Of a stretch of 7,124 nt of DNA, positions 1 to 6,116 are shown piece by piece. A program made the translations under genes and the position numbers. Every line of letters begins with the position of its first letter. Position 1 is the stretch's first letter. The notes below the pieces were generated by a model. It was not told where the DNA came from, did no database searches, and saw nothing but the letters and a program-made list of their open reading frames with translations. Where the stretch lies: positions 1 to 7,124 of the forward strand of contig JAHECH010000218.1 in NCBI GenBank assembly GCA_024641835.1, read 5' to 3'. The stretch is from Deltaproteobacteria bacterium (GTDB lineage Bacteria > Desulfobacterota > DSM-4660 > Desulfatiglandales > HGW-15).

Positions 1-288
1 GCCATCGGAGATACCGTCAATGTAATCAGCCTTTCCCCTAAGACCTTGAGCAAGGACATCGCGGCAGAACGGGCAAAACATCCCAAAAATATGAGGTGCC
101 GTGTCATCCTCTATCTCATGATTTCCCAAAAGCCTAAAAGGCAAGACTCCGCCCGCATAAGCGATCTCCTCGGGAACATATGTGCAAAAGCATCCCAACA
201 CCTTACTTTTAGGGTTTCTGGATTTCCACCCAGCCACATATTCATCCCTCTTTCCGTATATCTCCTGAAACTTTTCAACCGCTCCCAT
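1..288 (-). CDS. Benzoyl-CoA reductase / 2-hydroxyacyl-CoA dehydratase family catalytic subunit, N-terminal part
   Basis: Only the first 96 codons are present; the gene runs off the left edge. The translation starts MGAVEKFQEIYGKRDEY and contains GCFCTYVPEEIAYAGG (about residues 32-47), MFCPFCRD (70-77) and GKADYIDGI (85-93). This pattern is typical of the Fe-S catalytic subunits of class I benzoyl-CoA reductase (BcrB/BcrC, BzdN/BzdO) and of 2-hydroxyacyl-CoA dehydratases. C33, C35, C72 and C75 are the candidate cluster ligands in view. In the known enzymes two such subunits form the site that reduces the aromatic CoA ester. The start is ATG at 288 with AAGGAG at 301-306, a rather long spacing of 12 bases. 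An in-frame TTG at 330, overlapping the upstream stop, is an alternative with a weaker ribosome site. It lies 38 bases after the flavoprotein gene, so it is probably in the same operon. I cannot tell BzdN-type from BzdO-type from this fragment. Confidence 0.88.
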   Translation of the reverse strand, partial: MGAVEKFQEIYGKRDEYVAGWKSRNPKSKVLGCFCTYVPEEIAYAGGVLPFRLLGNHEIEDDTAPHIFGMFCPFCRDVLAQGLRGKADYIDGISDG

Positions 289-326
289 TTTGGGTCTCTT
301 CTCCTTTCTTATTTCATAACGTACTT

Positions 327-2825
327 TCAATAAAGGTCATCATCTGAATCAATGTTTAACTCTGGCAATCTGCCATATTGCTGCATAAATTGCTCCAGTA
401 GCTCAGTCTCTCTCTTAGAGTACATCGGCTCGTCTTCCCAGGTGAAATATCTTACTCCTCCGAAGTTACCCAGAGATTCTGTCAGTTCCTCCGACAAGTT
501 TCTTGCGCCTTTGATGTAAATTACATTCTTCTCCATATCAAACAACTTGAAGACACCCTCAATCTCCGGGACCTCTTTGACGCTTTCCACATCGAACTCA
601 AGCCATCCCTCTGGCGGCGTCGGGGAGGTGCTGATTAGTAGCCTGAGGTTACACTTTAAGCAACGCTTTGCCTCCTGAATTGCCTGTTCTTCGCTATATC
701 CAAGCCTTACCTCGTCAAAGTCACACGCTCTTTCCTTCCCCGGCAACTCTGGAATTTTCACCCTGTTTAATGCGCAAAAGGCCTCTTCCTTCCCCAGATA
801 CAGGCTCAATCCTTCCGGCTCGGGTTTTCTCTTTTCAATCAAGCCTTGTCCGCCCAAAAATTGGTCTATTCCTTGGGCCGCCTTTTTCCCCATAATAATG
901 GCCTCAAGAACCGACGCCGGACCGCTAACCACATCTCCTCCCGCAAAAACTCCCTTTCTTGAAGTTCTCAGGGTGCCCGAGTCAATCTGAACGGTACCCG
1001 CTGGCGTGACTGATAAATCCAGTCTTTTTGGAAAATCGGCACTCTGCCCGACGGCTATGATCACATTGTCATAACCCGCAACATAATGGCTGCGGCTGAT
1101 AGGAAAAGGTCTTCTCCTGCCTCGTTCATCAGGCTCTCCGAGTTCCATTTGAAAGCATTCCAGTCTGAGCTCTCCATTGCTCCGAAAGATCCTCTTCGGC
1201 ATCAAAAGAGGAAGAATGTGAACACCTTCCTCTAATGCCTGCTCAATCTCTTCGTCATAGGCTGGCATCTCCCTACGAGTGCGCCGGTAAATGATATCTA
1301 CGTGCTTGCTTCCAAAACGAAGGGCGCTCCTCGCCGTATCCAGAGCCACGTTTCCGCCTCCCACCACTCCTACCCTATCTCCGAGTTCCACGCTCTTTTC
1401 CAGGTTTATATCCCTCAAGAGCGATATACCGTCGGTGACTCCAGGAAGATCTTCTCCCTCAATACCCATACGCAGGCCTTTAGAGAGTCCAATCGCAAGA
1501 AAAACAGCGTCAAAACCCTGCTCAAAGATTTCATCCAAGGACTCAACCTTGGTGTTCATCTTTATATCCACGCCCACTTGCTTTATTTCCTCAATTTCCG
1601 CTTTTATGATTTGGCGAGGAAGCCTGTACTCTGGAATTCCAAATCTCAGCATGCCACCCGGTTCGGGTAATGCCTCGAAAATAGTAACTTGATGTCCCCC
1701 CCTTGCCAGGTAGAAACCGCAGGTCATTCCCGCGGGTCCTGAACCAACAATGGCGACTTTCTTACCTGTCTCGCTGGCAGCTTCCGCATTCCTTCCTAGC
1801 GGGCCGCCACTATATTCAGCGGCAGCACGCTTCAATTCTCTAATACCGACCGCCTCATCCAAATTCGTCCGCCTGCAAACATCCTCGCAAGGCTTAAAGC
1901 AGACCCGGCCCAAGGTAGCGGCAAAAAGAATTTTTTCTCTTACGACGGCTATCGCTTCGAGAAATCTTCCCTCTGCAATTAATCCGACATATAGAGGGAC
2001 ATCAATACCAGCGGGGCAGGCACTGGCGCAGGGGGTAAGGGCTGCCCTGCGTTCTGCCCAGATCATCCCTTTGTCGTTTATGGCGCCTGTAGGGCACACT
2101 TCCGCACAGGCTCCACAAAACCTGCATCCTGAATCTTCAAGCGTTGCTGCTGTTGTCCCAATAGTCACACCCTCAAAAGTGGTGGTGAAGGTGAGCGCGC
2201 CGACTCCCATCACGTCATTACAGACCCGAACACAGCGAGTGCAACGAATACATAAGTTGTAGTCTCTCAAAAACAGAGGGTCATCTTCCACCAGAGGCAG
2301 ATTTCTGGGAACATACGGGGAAATGTCTTCGCTAATTCCGATATAGGCCGCCAACTTTCTCAATTCACAAACCTTAAGCTTCTGGCAACAACGCTCATTC
2401 TCCGGTATATTGCTGATACACCTTTTTAGGTCACACCCTTGCTGTTGGGAGCACACTAAACACATGTGGGGATGTTCAGATAGAATTCTTGCCAGATTCG
2501 CCTGCCTGAGTTCCTTGAGTTCTGCGTCGTTGGTTTGTACAACCATACCTTCCCGTACAGCGGTATTACAGGAAGCCTTTATACCTTCTCCTTCGATTTT
2601 GACGAGGCAGAGCTGACACCCCTCATATCCCTCCGTTGTTCCCTCAATTTTCCGTCGCCCCTGGTAGACGACTTGAGAAGGGGATGCTGAGTCAAACGGT
2701 GGTAAATCGGGATGATAACAGAGGCTAGCGATGTAAATTCCAGCTCTTTGAGCTGCTTCTAATATCGTTAATCCTTCCGCTACTTCTAGATTCGAGCCAT
2801 CTATTGTTATCCCGACCTGCATCAT
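327..2825 (-). CDS. NAD(P)H-dependent Fe-S flavoprotein, NuoG-like N-terminus fused to GltD-like oxidoreductase (BzdV-like)
   Basis: This 832-residue protein probably oxidises NAD(P)H and reduces the ferredoxin encoded just upstream, supplying the reductase. Domains in order: a 2Fe-2S plant-type ferredoxin domain (1-100; C36, C70, C73, C86); a NuoG-type His-Cys 4Fe-4S motif (H118, C122, C125, C131); two classical 4Fe-4S motifs (C192/195/198/202 and C234/237/240/244); a GltD-like Fe-S region (C266, C270, C309, C313, C317); an FAD-binding fold (GSGPAGMTC, 361-369); an NAD(P)H-binding fold (GVVGGGNVALD, 486-496, with the arginine-rich YRRTRREMPA after it, suggesting NADPH); and a closing FAD motif (GVFAGGDVV, 625-633). 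A further CLKC pair is at 722-725 and an extra C-terminal domain covers about 750-825. The ATG start lies one base after the ferredoxin stop, so translation is probably coupled; ATG at 2822 is equally possible. Similar fusions serve benzoyl-CoA reductase clusters (BzdV in Azoarcus, from memory). The direction of electron flow is inferred. Confidence 0.9.
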   Translation of the reverse strand: MMQVGITIDGSNLEVAEGLTILEAAQRAGIYIASLCYHPDLPPFDSASPSQVVYQGRRKIEGTTEGYEGCQLCLVKIEGEGIKASCNTAVREGMVVQTNDAELKELRQANLARILSEHPHMCLVCSQQQGCDLKRCISNIPENERCCQKLKVCELRKLAAYIGISEDISPYVPRNLPLVEDDPLFLRDYNLCIRCTRCVRVCNDVMGVGALTFTTTFEGVTIGTTAATLEDSGCRFCGACAEVCPTGAINDKGMIWAERRAALTPCASACPAGIDVPLYVGLIAEGRFLEAIAVVREKILFAATLGRVCFKPCEDVCRRTNLDEAVGIRELKRAAAEYSGGPLGRNAEAASETGKKVAIVGSGPAGMTCGFYLARGGHQVTIFEALPEPGGMLRFGIPEYRLPRQIIKAEIEEIKQVGVDIKMNTKVESLDEIFEQGFDAVFLAIGLSKGLRMGIEGEDLPGVTDGISLLRDINLEKSVELGDRVGVVGGGNVALDTARSALRFGSKHVDIIYRRTRREMPAYDEEIEQALEEGVHILPLLMPKRIFRSNGELRLECFQMELGEPDERGRRRPFPISRSHYVAGYDNVIIAVGQSADFPKRLDLSVTPAGTVQIDSGTLRTSRKGVFAGGDVVSGPASVLEAIIMGKKAAQGIDQFLGGQGLIEKRKPEPEGLSLYLGKEEAFCALNRVKIPELPGKERACDFDEVRLGYSEEQAIQEAKRCLKCNLRLLISTSPTPPEGWLEFDVESVKEVPEIEGVFKLFDMEKNVIYIKGARNLSEELTESLGNFGGVRYFTWEDEPMYSKRETELLEQFMQQYGRLPELNIDSDDDLY

Positions 2826-2826
2826 G

Positions 2827-3168
2827 TCACCAAGAGTGAGTTATCGCTTCTCTTTCACACGCCGCTACACAGGGGAGTTCTTTTATCTCCTGGGCCACTA
2901 GTTCAGGCGGCGTTCTGCTCGCTGCGCTTCCCCCCCGGGCGGTAAGATACTTCTTGCACGGGGAACAGGTGAACCTCAACTTTTTACGGTGCTCCTCGAC
3001 AACAAAAGCTACCGGCTCTTCGCGAAGTGGATCGACTGGGTCTTCACCAACCTCAAGCGCCTTTTGTGGGCACGTCTCCGCACATTTTCCGCACCCATCA
3101 CATTTCTCAGTGTCTATGGTAATAAAGTACTTGCCTGATCCGTCCTGATAGCCCCAGTTTGCCAGCAT
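2827..3168 (-). CDS. Small 4Fe-4S ferredoxin, likely electron donor to the reductase
   Basis: This 113-residue soluble protein has one textbook cluster motif, CDGCGKCAETCP (C23, C26, C29, C33), and four more cysteines in an unusual layout: C68-x2-C71, then C100-x3-C104. Together these could hold a second cluster, with a 28-residue insertion in the middle of the motif. There is no signal peptide or membrane segment. Its place between the activase genes and the flavoprotein gene points to the ferredoxin that carries electrons to the activase, as proposed for BzdM in Azoarcus. ATG at 3168 lies two bases after the activase stop, with AAGGGA about ten bases upstream inside the activase gene. The stop lies one base before the next start. 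The family call is firm; the exact partner is inferred from neighbours. Confidence 0.88.
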   Translation of the reverse strand: MLANWGYQDGSGKYFITIDTEKCDGCGKCAETCPQKALEVGEDPVDPLREEPVAFVVEEHRKKLRFTCSPCKKYLTARGGSAASRTPPELVAQEIKELPCVAACEREAITHSW

Positions 3169-3170
3169 CT

Positions 3171-4121
3171 CTATTTTCCCTTACCTCTATTTTTCTCCGC
3201 CAATGCTTTGGCAAAAAGTGCGGCACCAAGAGCACCGGCGATTTGAGTATCAAAGGGGTATCCCCTCTCTGAATACTTGGAATTATGCCAGCTTCTATCC
3301 TTAAACTTCATCCCAATATCTCTCTCTATCCTCTCGGTCACTCCCCTGTTCTTGGCAATCCCTCCCGTGATTGCGAGCTCAGGCTCCATGCCGACACGCT
3401 CCATTAACTCTACTACCCGGTGGGCGGTTGCGGAAGCATATGATGCCAAAACATCATTGACATTCCACCCTTCTTTCAAGAGGCTTCCGGCCTCCGACTT
3501 GGCGAATACAACGCATGTACTGGAAACTGCGGGCGGCTCTTTTTCGATATCAAAGGATCGTTCACCCACTTCTGTTATCGCCACCCCCACAAAGTCTGCG
3601 AAAACCTCCATTCCGCGACCGGCACCCGCAGCACACTTGTCATTCATGGCGAAATTGAGGATTTTTCCTTTTTCATCGACCCTAATGACCTTGCAGTCCT
3701 GACCACCCATATCAAGGATTGTTTTGACATTGGGCCCATACATCCAGTTCGCGCCTCTTCCATGGCAGGCAATCTCCGTGATAGCCTTTTTTGACATTGG
3801 TACATAGACCCTGCCATACCCTGTACCAACGCAGTAATCCCAATCTTCTAAAGTCATTTCCGTACCTTCTAATGCCATGCTTGAAGCTTTCCGGGCGCTA
3901 TCCTCACTACCTGCCCCACTTCGCAAGTTACTAAAAGCATAGAGCTCCCCATCAACCATTATTACACACTGGCTGCTAACCGAACCCACATCTATTCCGG
4001 CACTGACAATGTCTCCTTCTCTCCAATCTATATCAGGATTGTTCCATCGCGATTCTTCCCATCGCCACAGTTCTCTTTTTTCACGAATATCATTTATCAT
4101 CTCTTTATCCTCACCGATCAT
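3171..4121 (-). CDS. ATP-dependent activase subunit of class I benzoyl-CoA reductase (BzdP/BcrA-like)
   Basis: This is a BadF/BadG/BcrA/BcrD-family ATPase that couples ATP hydrolysis to electron transfer into the catalytic subunits. Visible motifs are the phosphate-1 loop AGIDVGSVSSQ (41-51), the family signature DMGGQD (137-142), NDKCAAGAG (160-168), STCVVFAKSE (201-210) and ITGGIAKNRG (251-260). C163 and C203 match the cysteines that, in the homologous HgdC activase, hold a 4Fe-4S cluster between two subunits. At 316 residues it carries about 38 extra N-terminal residues, rich in tryptophan (W19, W21, W26, W33), before the ATPase core. ATG at 4121 has an AGGGGGT-type ribosome site; ATG at 4100 (residue 8) with GAGG eight bases upstream is an alternative. 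It follows the other activase gene after 15 bases. The pairing of two unlike activases is what marks benzoyl-CoA-reductase-type enzymes, since simple dehydratases use a homodimer. Confidence 0.92.
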   Translation of the reverse strand: MIGEDKEMINDIREKRELWRWEESRWNNPDIDWREGDIVSAGIDVGSVSSQCVIMVDGELYAFSNLRSGAGSEDSARKASSMALEGTEMTLEDWDYCVGTGYGRVYVPMSKKAITEIACHGRGANWMYGPNVKTILDMGGQDCKVIRVDEKGKILNFAMNDKCAAGAGRGMEVFADFVGVAITEVGERSFDIEKEPPAVSSTCVVFAKSEAGSLLKEGWNVNDVLASYASATAHRVVELMERVGMEPELAITGGIAKNRGVTERIERDIGMKFKDRSWHNSKYSERGYPFDTQIAGALGAALFAKALAEKNRGKGK

Positions 4122-4136
4122 TCCTGCACCCCCTTT

Positions 4137-4904
4137 TTATGCTTCTGCTGCGGCTAAGGCAGCTCCCAGGGCGCCGATATATTCAGGATATTCTGGAACA
4201 AACACCTTGGCTTTAAAGCCGCGCTTCAAGCCGTCCACATAACCGGCGTTCCTAGCTAGCCCCCCTACAACAACAATATCCTCTTCAACTCCAACCCTCT
4301 TCACCATCGCAATGACCCTTTGAGCCAGCGCATCGTTGATAGCGCGAGCAATATCTTCCTTTTCTCTCTTAGAGTTTATGAGGCTCACAACTTCGGATTC
4401 CGCGAATACAACACACTGTGAGTTTATAGGTACGTGCTTTGTCGATTTAAGTGAAATCTTGCCGAAATCTTCGAGAGTCACGTCGAGAGCCCGAGCCATC
4501 GACTCGGCAAATGCACCCGCGCCAGCGGCGCACTTATCATTGGTAGCGAAATCTTTCAGTTTACCATTATCCCCGACTTTTATCCCACGAGTGTCTTCCG
4601 CTCCTGAATCGATGATTGTCCTAGCAGAAGGGACAACAAAAAAAGCGCCTTTTGCCGCTGCCCCAACCTCTGTGATTTCTACATCGTGAGATGGCGCAAA
4701 TTTCTTGCCACTTCCTGTAACTCCCGTCCTGGCTATATCTTTTCTGTTAGCGGCGGCGTCTCTTATGACTTTTTCGAGAAGCTCCTCTGCCACCCTTGCC
4801 TGCTCGAACCCGCCCAGTGCCTTCGCTCTGGTGACTACCAAACCGTCCCTGAGCAGCAATGCTTTCACGTCCTTTCCTCCTAAATCCAAGCCTACTGTTA
4901 TCAC
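4137..4904 (-). CDS. Second ATP-dependent activase subunit of class I benzoyl-CoA reductase (BzdQ/BcrD-like)
   Basis: This 255-residue BadF/BadG-family ATPase is the probable partner of the activase encoded 15 bases downstream. Motifs are VGLDLGGKDVK (4-14), DSGAED (99-104) where the partner has DMGGQD, NDKCAAGAG (122-130), SQCVVFAESE (162-171) and VVGGLARNAG (212-221). C125 and C164 are the expected cluster ligands. The GAED variant at the signature is, as I recall, typical of the BcrD/BzdQ side of the heterodimer. Start choice: GTG at 4904 has GAGG eight bases upstream and gives MITVGLDLGG, a usual family start. GTG at 4913 is in frame and adds three residues, but has only a weak AAGG very close to it. 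It is the first gene of the operon, behind a leader of about 190 bases that carries an operator-like palindrome. Confidence 0.9.
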   Translation of the reverse strand: MITVGLDLGGKDVKALLLRDGLVVTRAKALGGFEQARVAEELLEKVIRDAAANRKDIARTGVTGSGKKFAPSHDVEITEVGAAAKGAFFVVPSARTIIDSGAEDTRGIKVGDNGKLKDFATNDKCAAGAGAFAESMARALDVTLEDFGKISLKSTKHVPINSQCVVFAESEVVSLINSKREKEDIARAINDALAQRVIAMVKRVGVEEDIVVVGGLARNAGYVDGLKRGFKAKVFVPEYPEYIGALGAALAAAEA

Positions 4905-4914
4905 GCTTGTCACC
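4905..4914 (-). promoter_or_regulatory. Ribosome binding site deciding the GTG start of the first activase
   Basis: Read on the minus strand, GAGGTGACAAGC directly precedes GTG at 4904, placing GAGG eight bases upstream. The same GAGGTG contains the competing upstream GTG (4913), so the two starts exclude each other. Spacing favours the inner one. Confidence 0.5.
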
Positions 4915-4932
4915 TCGCCTTCATACTTTTGT

Positions 4933-4971
4933 CTTTATGAACTTTTCCGGCCATAAAGGTTTTCTTGGCCG
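4933..4971 (-). repeat. Overlapping inverted repeats in the operon leader, just before the first start codon
   Basis: A perfect seven-base inverted repeat (CTTTATG at 4933-4939, CATAAAG at 4952-4958, 12-base loop) overlaps at base 4952 with a second perfect five-base repeat (CGGCC at 4948-4952, GGCCG at 4967-4971). TCCGG (4946-4950) also pairs with CCGGA (4974-4978). The stems cannot all form together. They lie 29 to 74 bases upstream of the GTG start and could fold in the mRNA leader. No run of U follows, so this is not a standard terminator. Any regulatory role is inference. Confidence 0.35.
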
Positions 4972-5042
4972 TCCCGGATATCCTTCCTTTTCCTTAAGCA
5001 GTCACAATCCCTTTGGAGGGCAAAATAACTGTCCTTCCTCAT
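4935..5042 (-). CDS. Possible 35-codon leader ORF upstream of the activase gene
   Basis: An ATG at 5042 opens a 35-codon frame (MRKDSYFALQRDCDCLRKRK...) that ends with TAA inside the hairpin region about 30 bases before the activase start. A GGGAG lies ten bases upstream of the ATG. The product is highly charged, has a CDC motif, and resembles nothing I know. It falls within the inferred transcribed leader, between the operator and the first structural gene, so a leader peptide is conceivable. It may equally be a chance frame. Confidence 0.15.
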   Translation of the reverse strand: MRKDSYFALQRDCDCLRKRKDIRDGQENLYGRKSS

Positions 5043-5092
5043 CGCTTGGTGGCTCCCACTATGCTACTTAGGCCAATCCAACAGGACTATTT

Positions 5093-5112
5093 TGTATCTA
5101 GCGTTAGTTACA
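5093..5112. promoter_or_regulatory. Operator-like palindrome in front of the reductase operon (probable TetR site)
   Basis: TGTATCTA-GCGT-TAGTTACA is a 20-base imperfect palindrome (seven of eight positions pair between the arms). It lies between tetR and the first activase gene, about 190 bases upstream of the latter. It is nearly identical to the palindrome in front of tetR: over 24 aligned bases the two agree at 19, all differences are transitions, and the right arm TAGTTACA is unchanged. A minus-strand promoter around it is plausible but weak (TTGCAA at 5122-5117, GATACA at 5098-5093, 18-base spacing), which would place the palindrome across the spacer and -10 region. Binding by the adjacent TetR protein is inferred. 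Confidence 0.7.
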
Positions 5113-5213
5113 CAATTTGCAAAAAAAAATCTTCTTGCTATATATTTCCCTTTTTACGCCCAACCAAATCGATTATCCTCCAGCTCCATATATCCATTTT
5201 GTTCTACAGGAGT

Positions 5214-5777
5214 TTACCTCTTTTCAATGCCGGAAAAAATCAGTTTGGTGAACTCTTTTCTGATCTTGTCCGCTCCCCATTCCCCTTCCGGGTTGTACCA
5301 GATGACCATCCAATTAAGCGCCCCTAGGATTGCAAAGCTTAGCAATTTTACATCCGCTCTCCTAAATACCCCTTTCTTCATTCCTTCCTGTAAAACATTC
5401 CTAACATGTAACTCAAACTGGTCCCTTTTCGATTTATAGCTTTTCTGATATTTATCCCGTAGTGCCTTTGTCTCTATGAGAAAAACAGATGTCTCATAAA
5501 GATTTTTAGTGAAATAATCGACGTGGTTTTCTATGATCTTCTTCAGCTTAACATCGGGAGCGGCATCTGTATTCACTATTGTTTCCAACTTAGACAAGAG
5601 CCCATTAATCGCATGCTCGCAAATACTAAATAGGACATCTTCCTTGCTCTTGATGTGGTAATAAAGAGAACCACCTTTTAAGCCGACTTTTTCGGAAATC
5701 TCGCTAATGGAGGTATTATAGAAGCCTTTCTCCTTGAAAAGCTTCGAGACAATTCTCAGTATTTCGTCTTTGTCCAA
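5214..5777 (-). CDS. TetR/AcrR-family transcriptional regulator, likely repressor of the reductase operon
   Basis: A 187-residue protein from the preferred start. The N-terminal DNA-binding domain (about 1-50) contains the typical helix-turn-helix, TSISEISEKVGLKGGSLYYH (22-41), followed by IKSKEDVL. The rest is an all-helical ligand-binding domain, as in regulators of acyl-CoA metabolism, many of which sense CoA thioesters. Start choice: TTG at 5777 has GGAG at 5784-5787 with a six-base spacer and gives MDKDEILRIVSKLF, the usual TetR beginning. A longer frame opens at GTG 5834 (206 residues), but it has no usable ribosome site and adds LIGWRICGQIASLIAELKL, which is not TetR-like. It reads in the same direction as the reductase operon, with about 100 bases between its stop and the operon's palindrome and no clear terminator. 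A matching palindrome lies over its own promoter, suggesting self-repression. The ligand is unknown. Confidence 0.9.
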   Translation of the reverse strand: MDKDEILRIVSKLFKEKGFYNTSISEISEKVGLKGGSLYYHIKSKEDVLFSICEHAINGLLSKLETIVNTDAAPDVKLKKIIENHVDYFTKNLYETSVFLIETKALRDKYQKSYKSKRDQFELHVRNVLQEGMKKGVFRRADVKLLSFAILGALNWMVIWYNPEGEWGADKIRKEFTKLIFSGIEKR

Positions 5778-5892
5778 CTTCAACTCCGCAATCAAAGAAG
5801 CGATTTGTCCACAAATCCGCCAACCAATAAGCACCCCTAAAAACTGGCATGCTGACCAGGATTGATTCCCTGGGCGCCTTTCAAAAACTTTT

Positions 5893-5912
5893 TGTACCTA
5901 ACACTAGTTACA
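5893..5912. promoter_or_regulatory. Operator-like palindrome in front of tetR (probable autoregulatory site)
   Basis: TGTACCTA-ACAC-TAGTTACA is a 20-base palindrome with seven of eight arm positions complementary, closely matching the site at 5093-5112. It covers the expected -10 position of the tetR promoter, so bound repressor would block RNA polymerase. The gene it would control, its position over the promoter and the second copy before the neighbouring operon all support a TetR operator. Confidence 0.72.
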
Positions 5913-5932
5913 TAGAGAGATGCCCTTGTCAA
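5904..5932 (-). promoter_or_regulatory. Probable sigma-70-type promoter of tetR
   Basis: On the minus strand a perfect TTGACA -35 box occupies 5932-5927. At 17-base spacing the -10 hexamer would be at 5909-5904, inside the palindrome, but its sequence (AACTAG) is a poor match. TAACTA at 16-base spacing is no better. The -35 box is convincing; the -10 is uncertain. Confidence 0.5.
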
Positions 5933-5987
5933 GATTTTTTTGACGATTCTCAGAAATTTTCCTTTGTAAAAAGAAGATCCGCTTTAG

Positions 5988-6116
5988 TATGGAACATCGT
6001 TCCGGGATGCGAAGTCAGTCATAGAGTCATGGATCGAAGAGTACAATACTGACCGGCCTCATCAAGAACTAGGGTACTCTGCACCGGCTGAGTACAGAGA
6101 GAAATTAGCAGCTTAA
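5988..6116 (+). pseudogene. C-terminal remnant of an IS3-type transposase (integrase core)
   Basis: In one frame, from just after a stop at 5985 to TAA at 6114-6116, the translation reads YGTSFRDAKSVIESWIEEYN, then TDRPHQELGYSAPAEYREKL and AA. The pattern W-x4-YN-x2-RPH-x2-LGY-x-(A/T)P-x-E is the hallmark C-terminal end of IS3-family OrfB transposases. About 42 residues remain of a protein that is normally near 280 residues or more. The DDE catalytic residues and everything before them are gone, and no matching sequence can be read upstream in any frame. It cannot be functional. It marks an old insertion between the tetR promoter and the genes to the right. Confidence 0.75.

Noticed and set aside
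1291..2262. Long plus-strand open frames (1291-1692, 1302-1670, 1750-2262)
   Set aside because: They are antisense to the flavoprotein gene, whose motifs are unmistakable. Their translations are low-complexity Ser/Pro/Leu-rich with no family resemblance, and two overlap each other in different frames.
3277..3702. Plus-strand frame of 141 codons
   Set aside because: It is antisense to the conserved part of the BzdP-like activase and shows no motif of its own.
4336..4956. Plus-strand frames opposite the first activase
   Set aside because: They are shadows of the activase reading frame with biased composition and no conserved motif.
5121..5134. T-run on the minus strand downstream of tetR as a terminator
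   Set aside because: The run of nine T has no stable GC-rich stem before it, only a weak GCAAGAA/TTTTTGC pairing that includes the run itself, so I do not call a terminator.
5013..5439. Two overlapping plus-strand frames (104 and 115 codons) opposite the end of tetR
   Set aside because: They overlap each other and the tetR coding region. The palindrome and AT-rich leader sequence they cross look regulatory rather than coding.
5849..6052. Plus-strand 67-codon frame across the tetR promoter and IS remnant
   Set aside because: It crosses the tetR promoter and operator, and it reads the IS remnant in the wrong frame; the transposase motif is in another frame.
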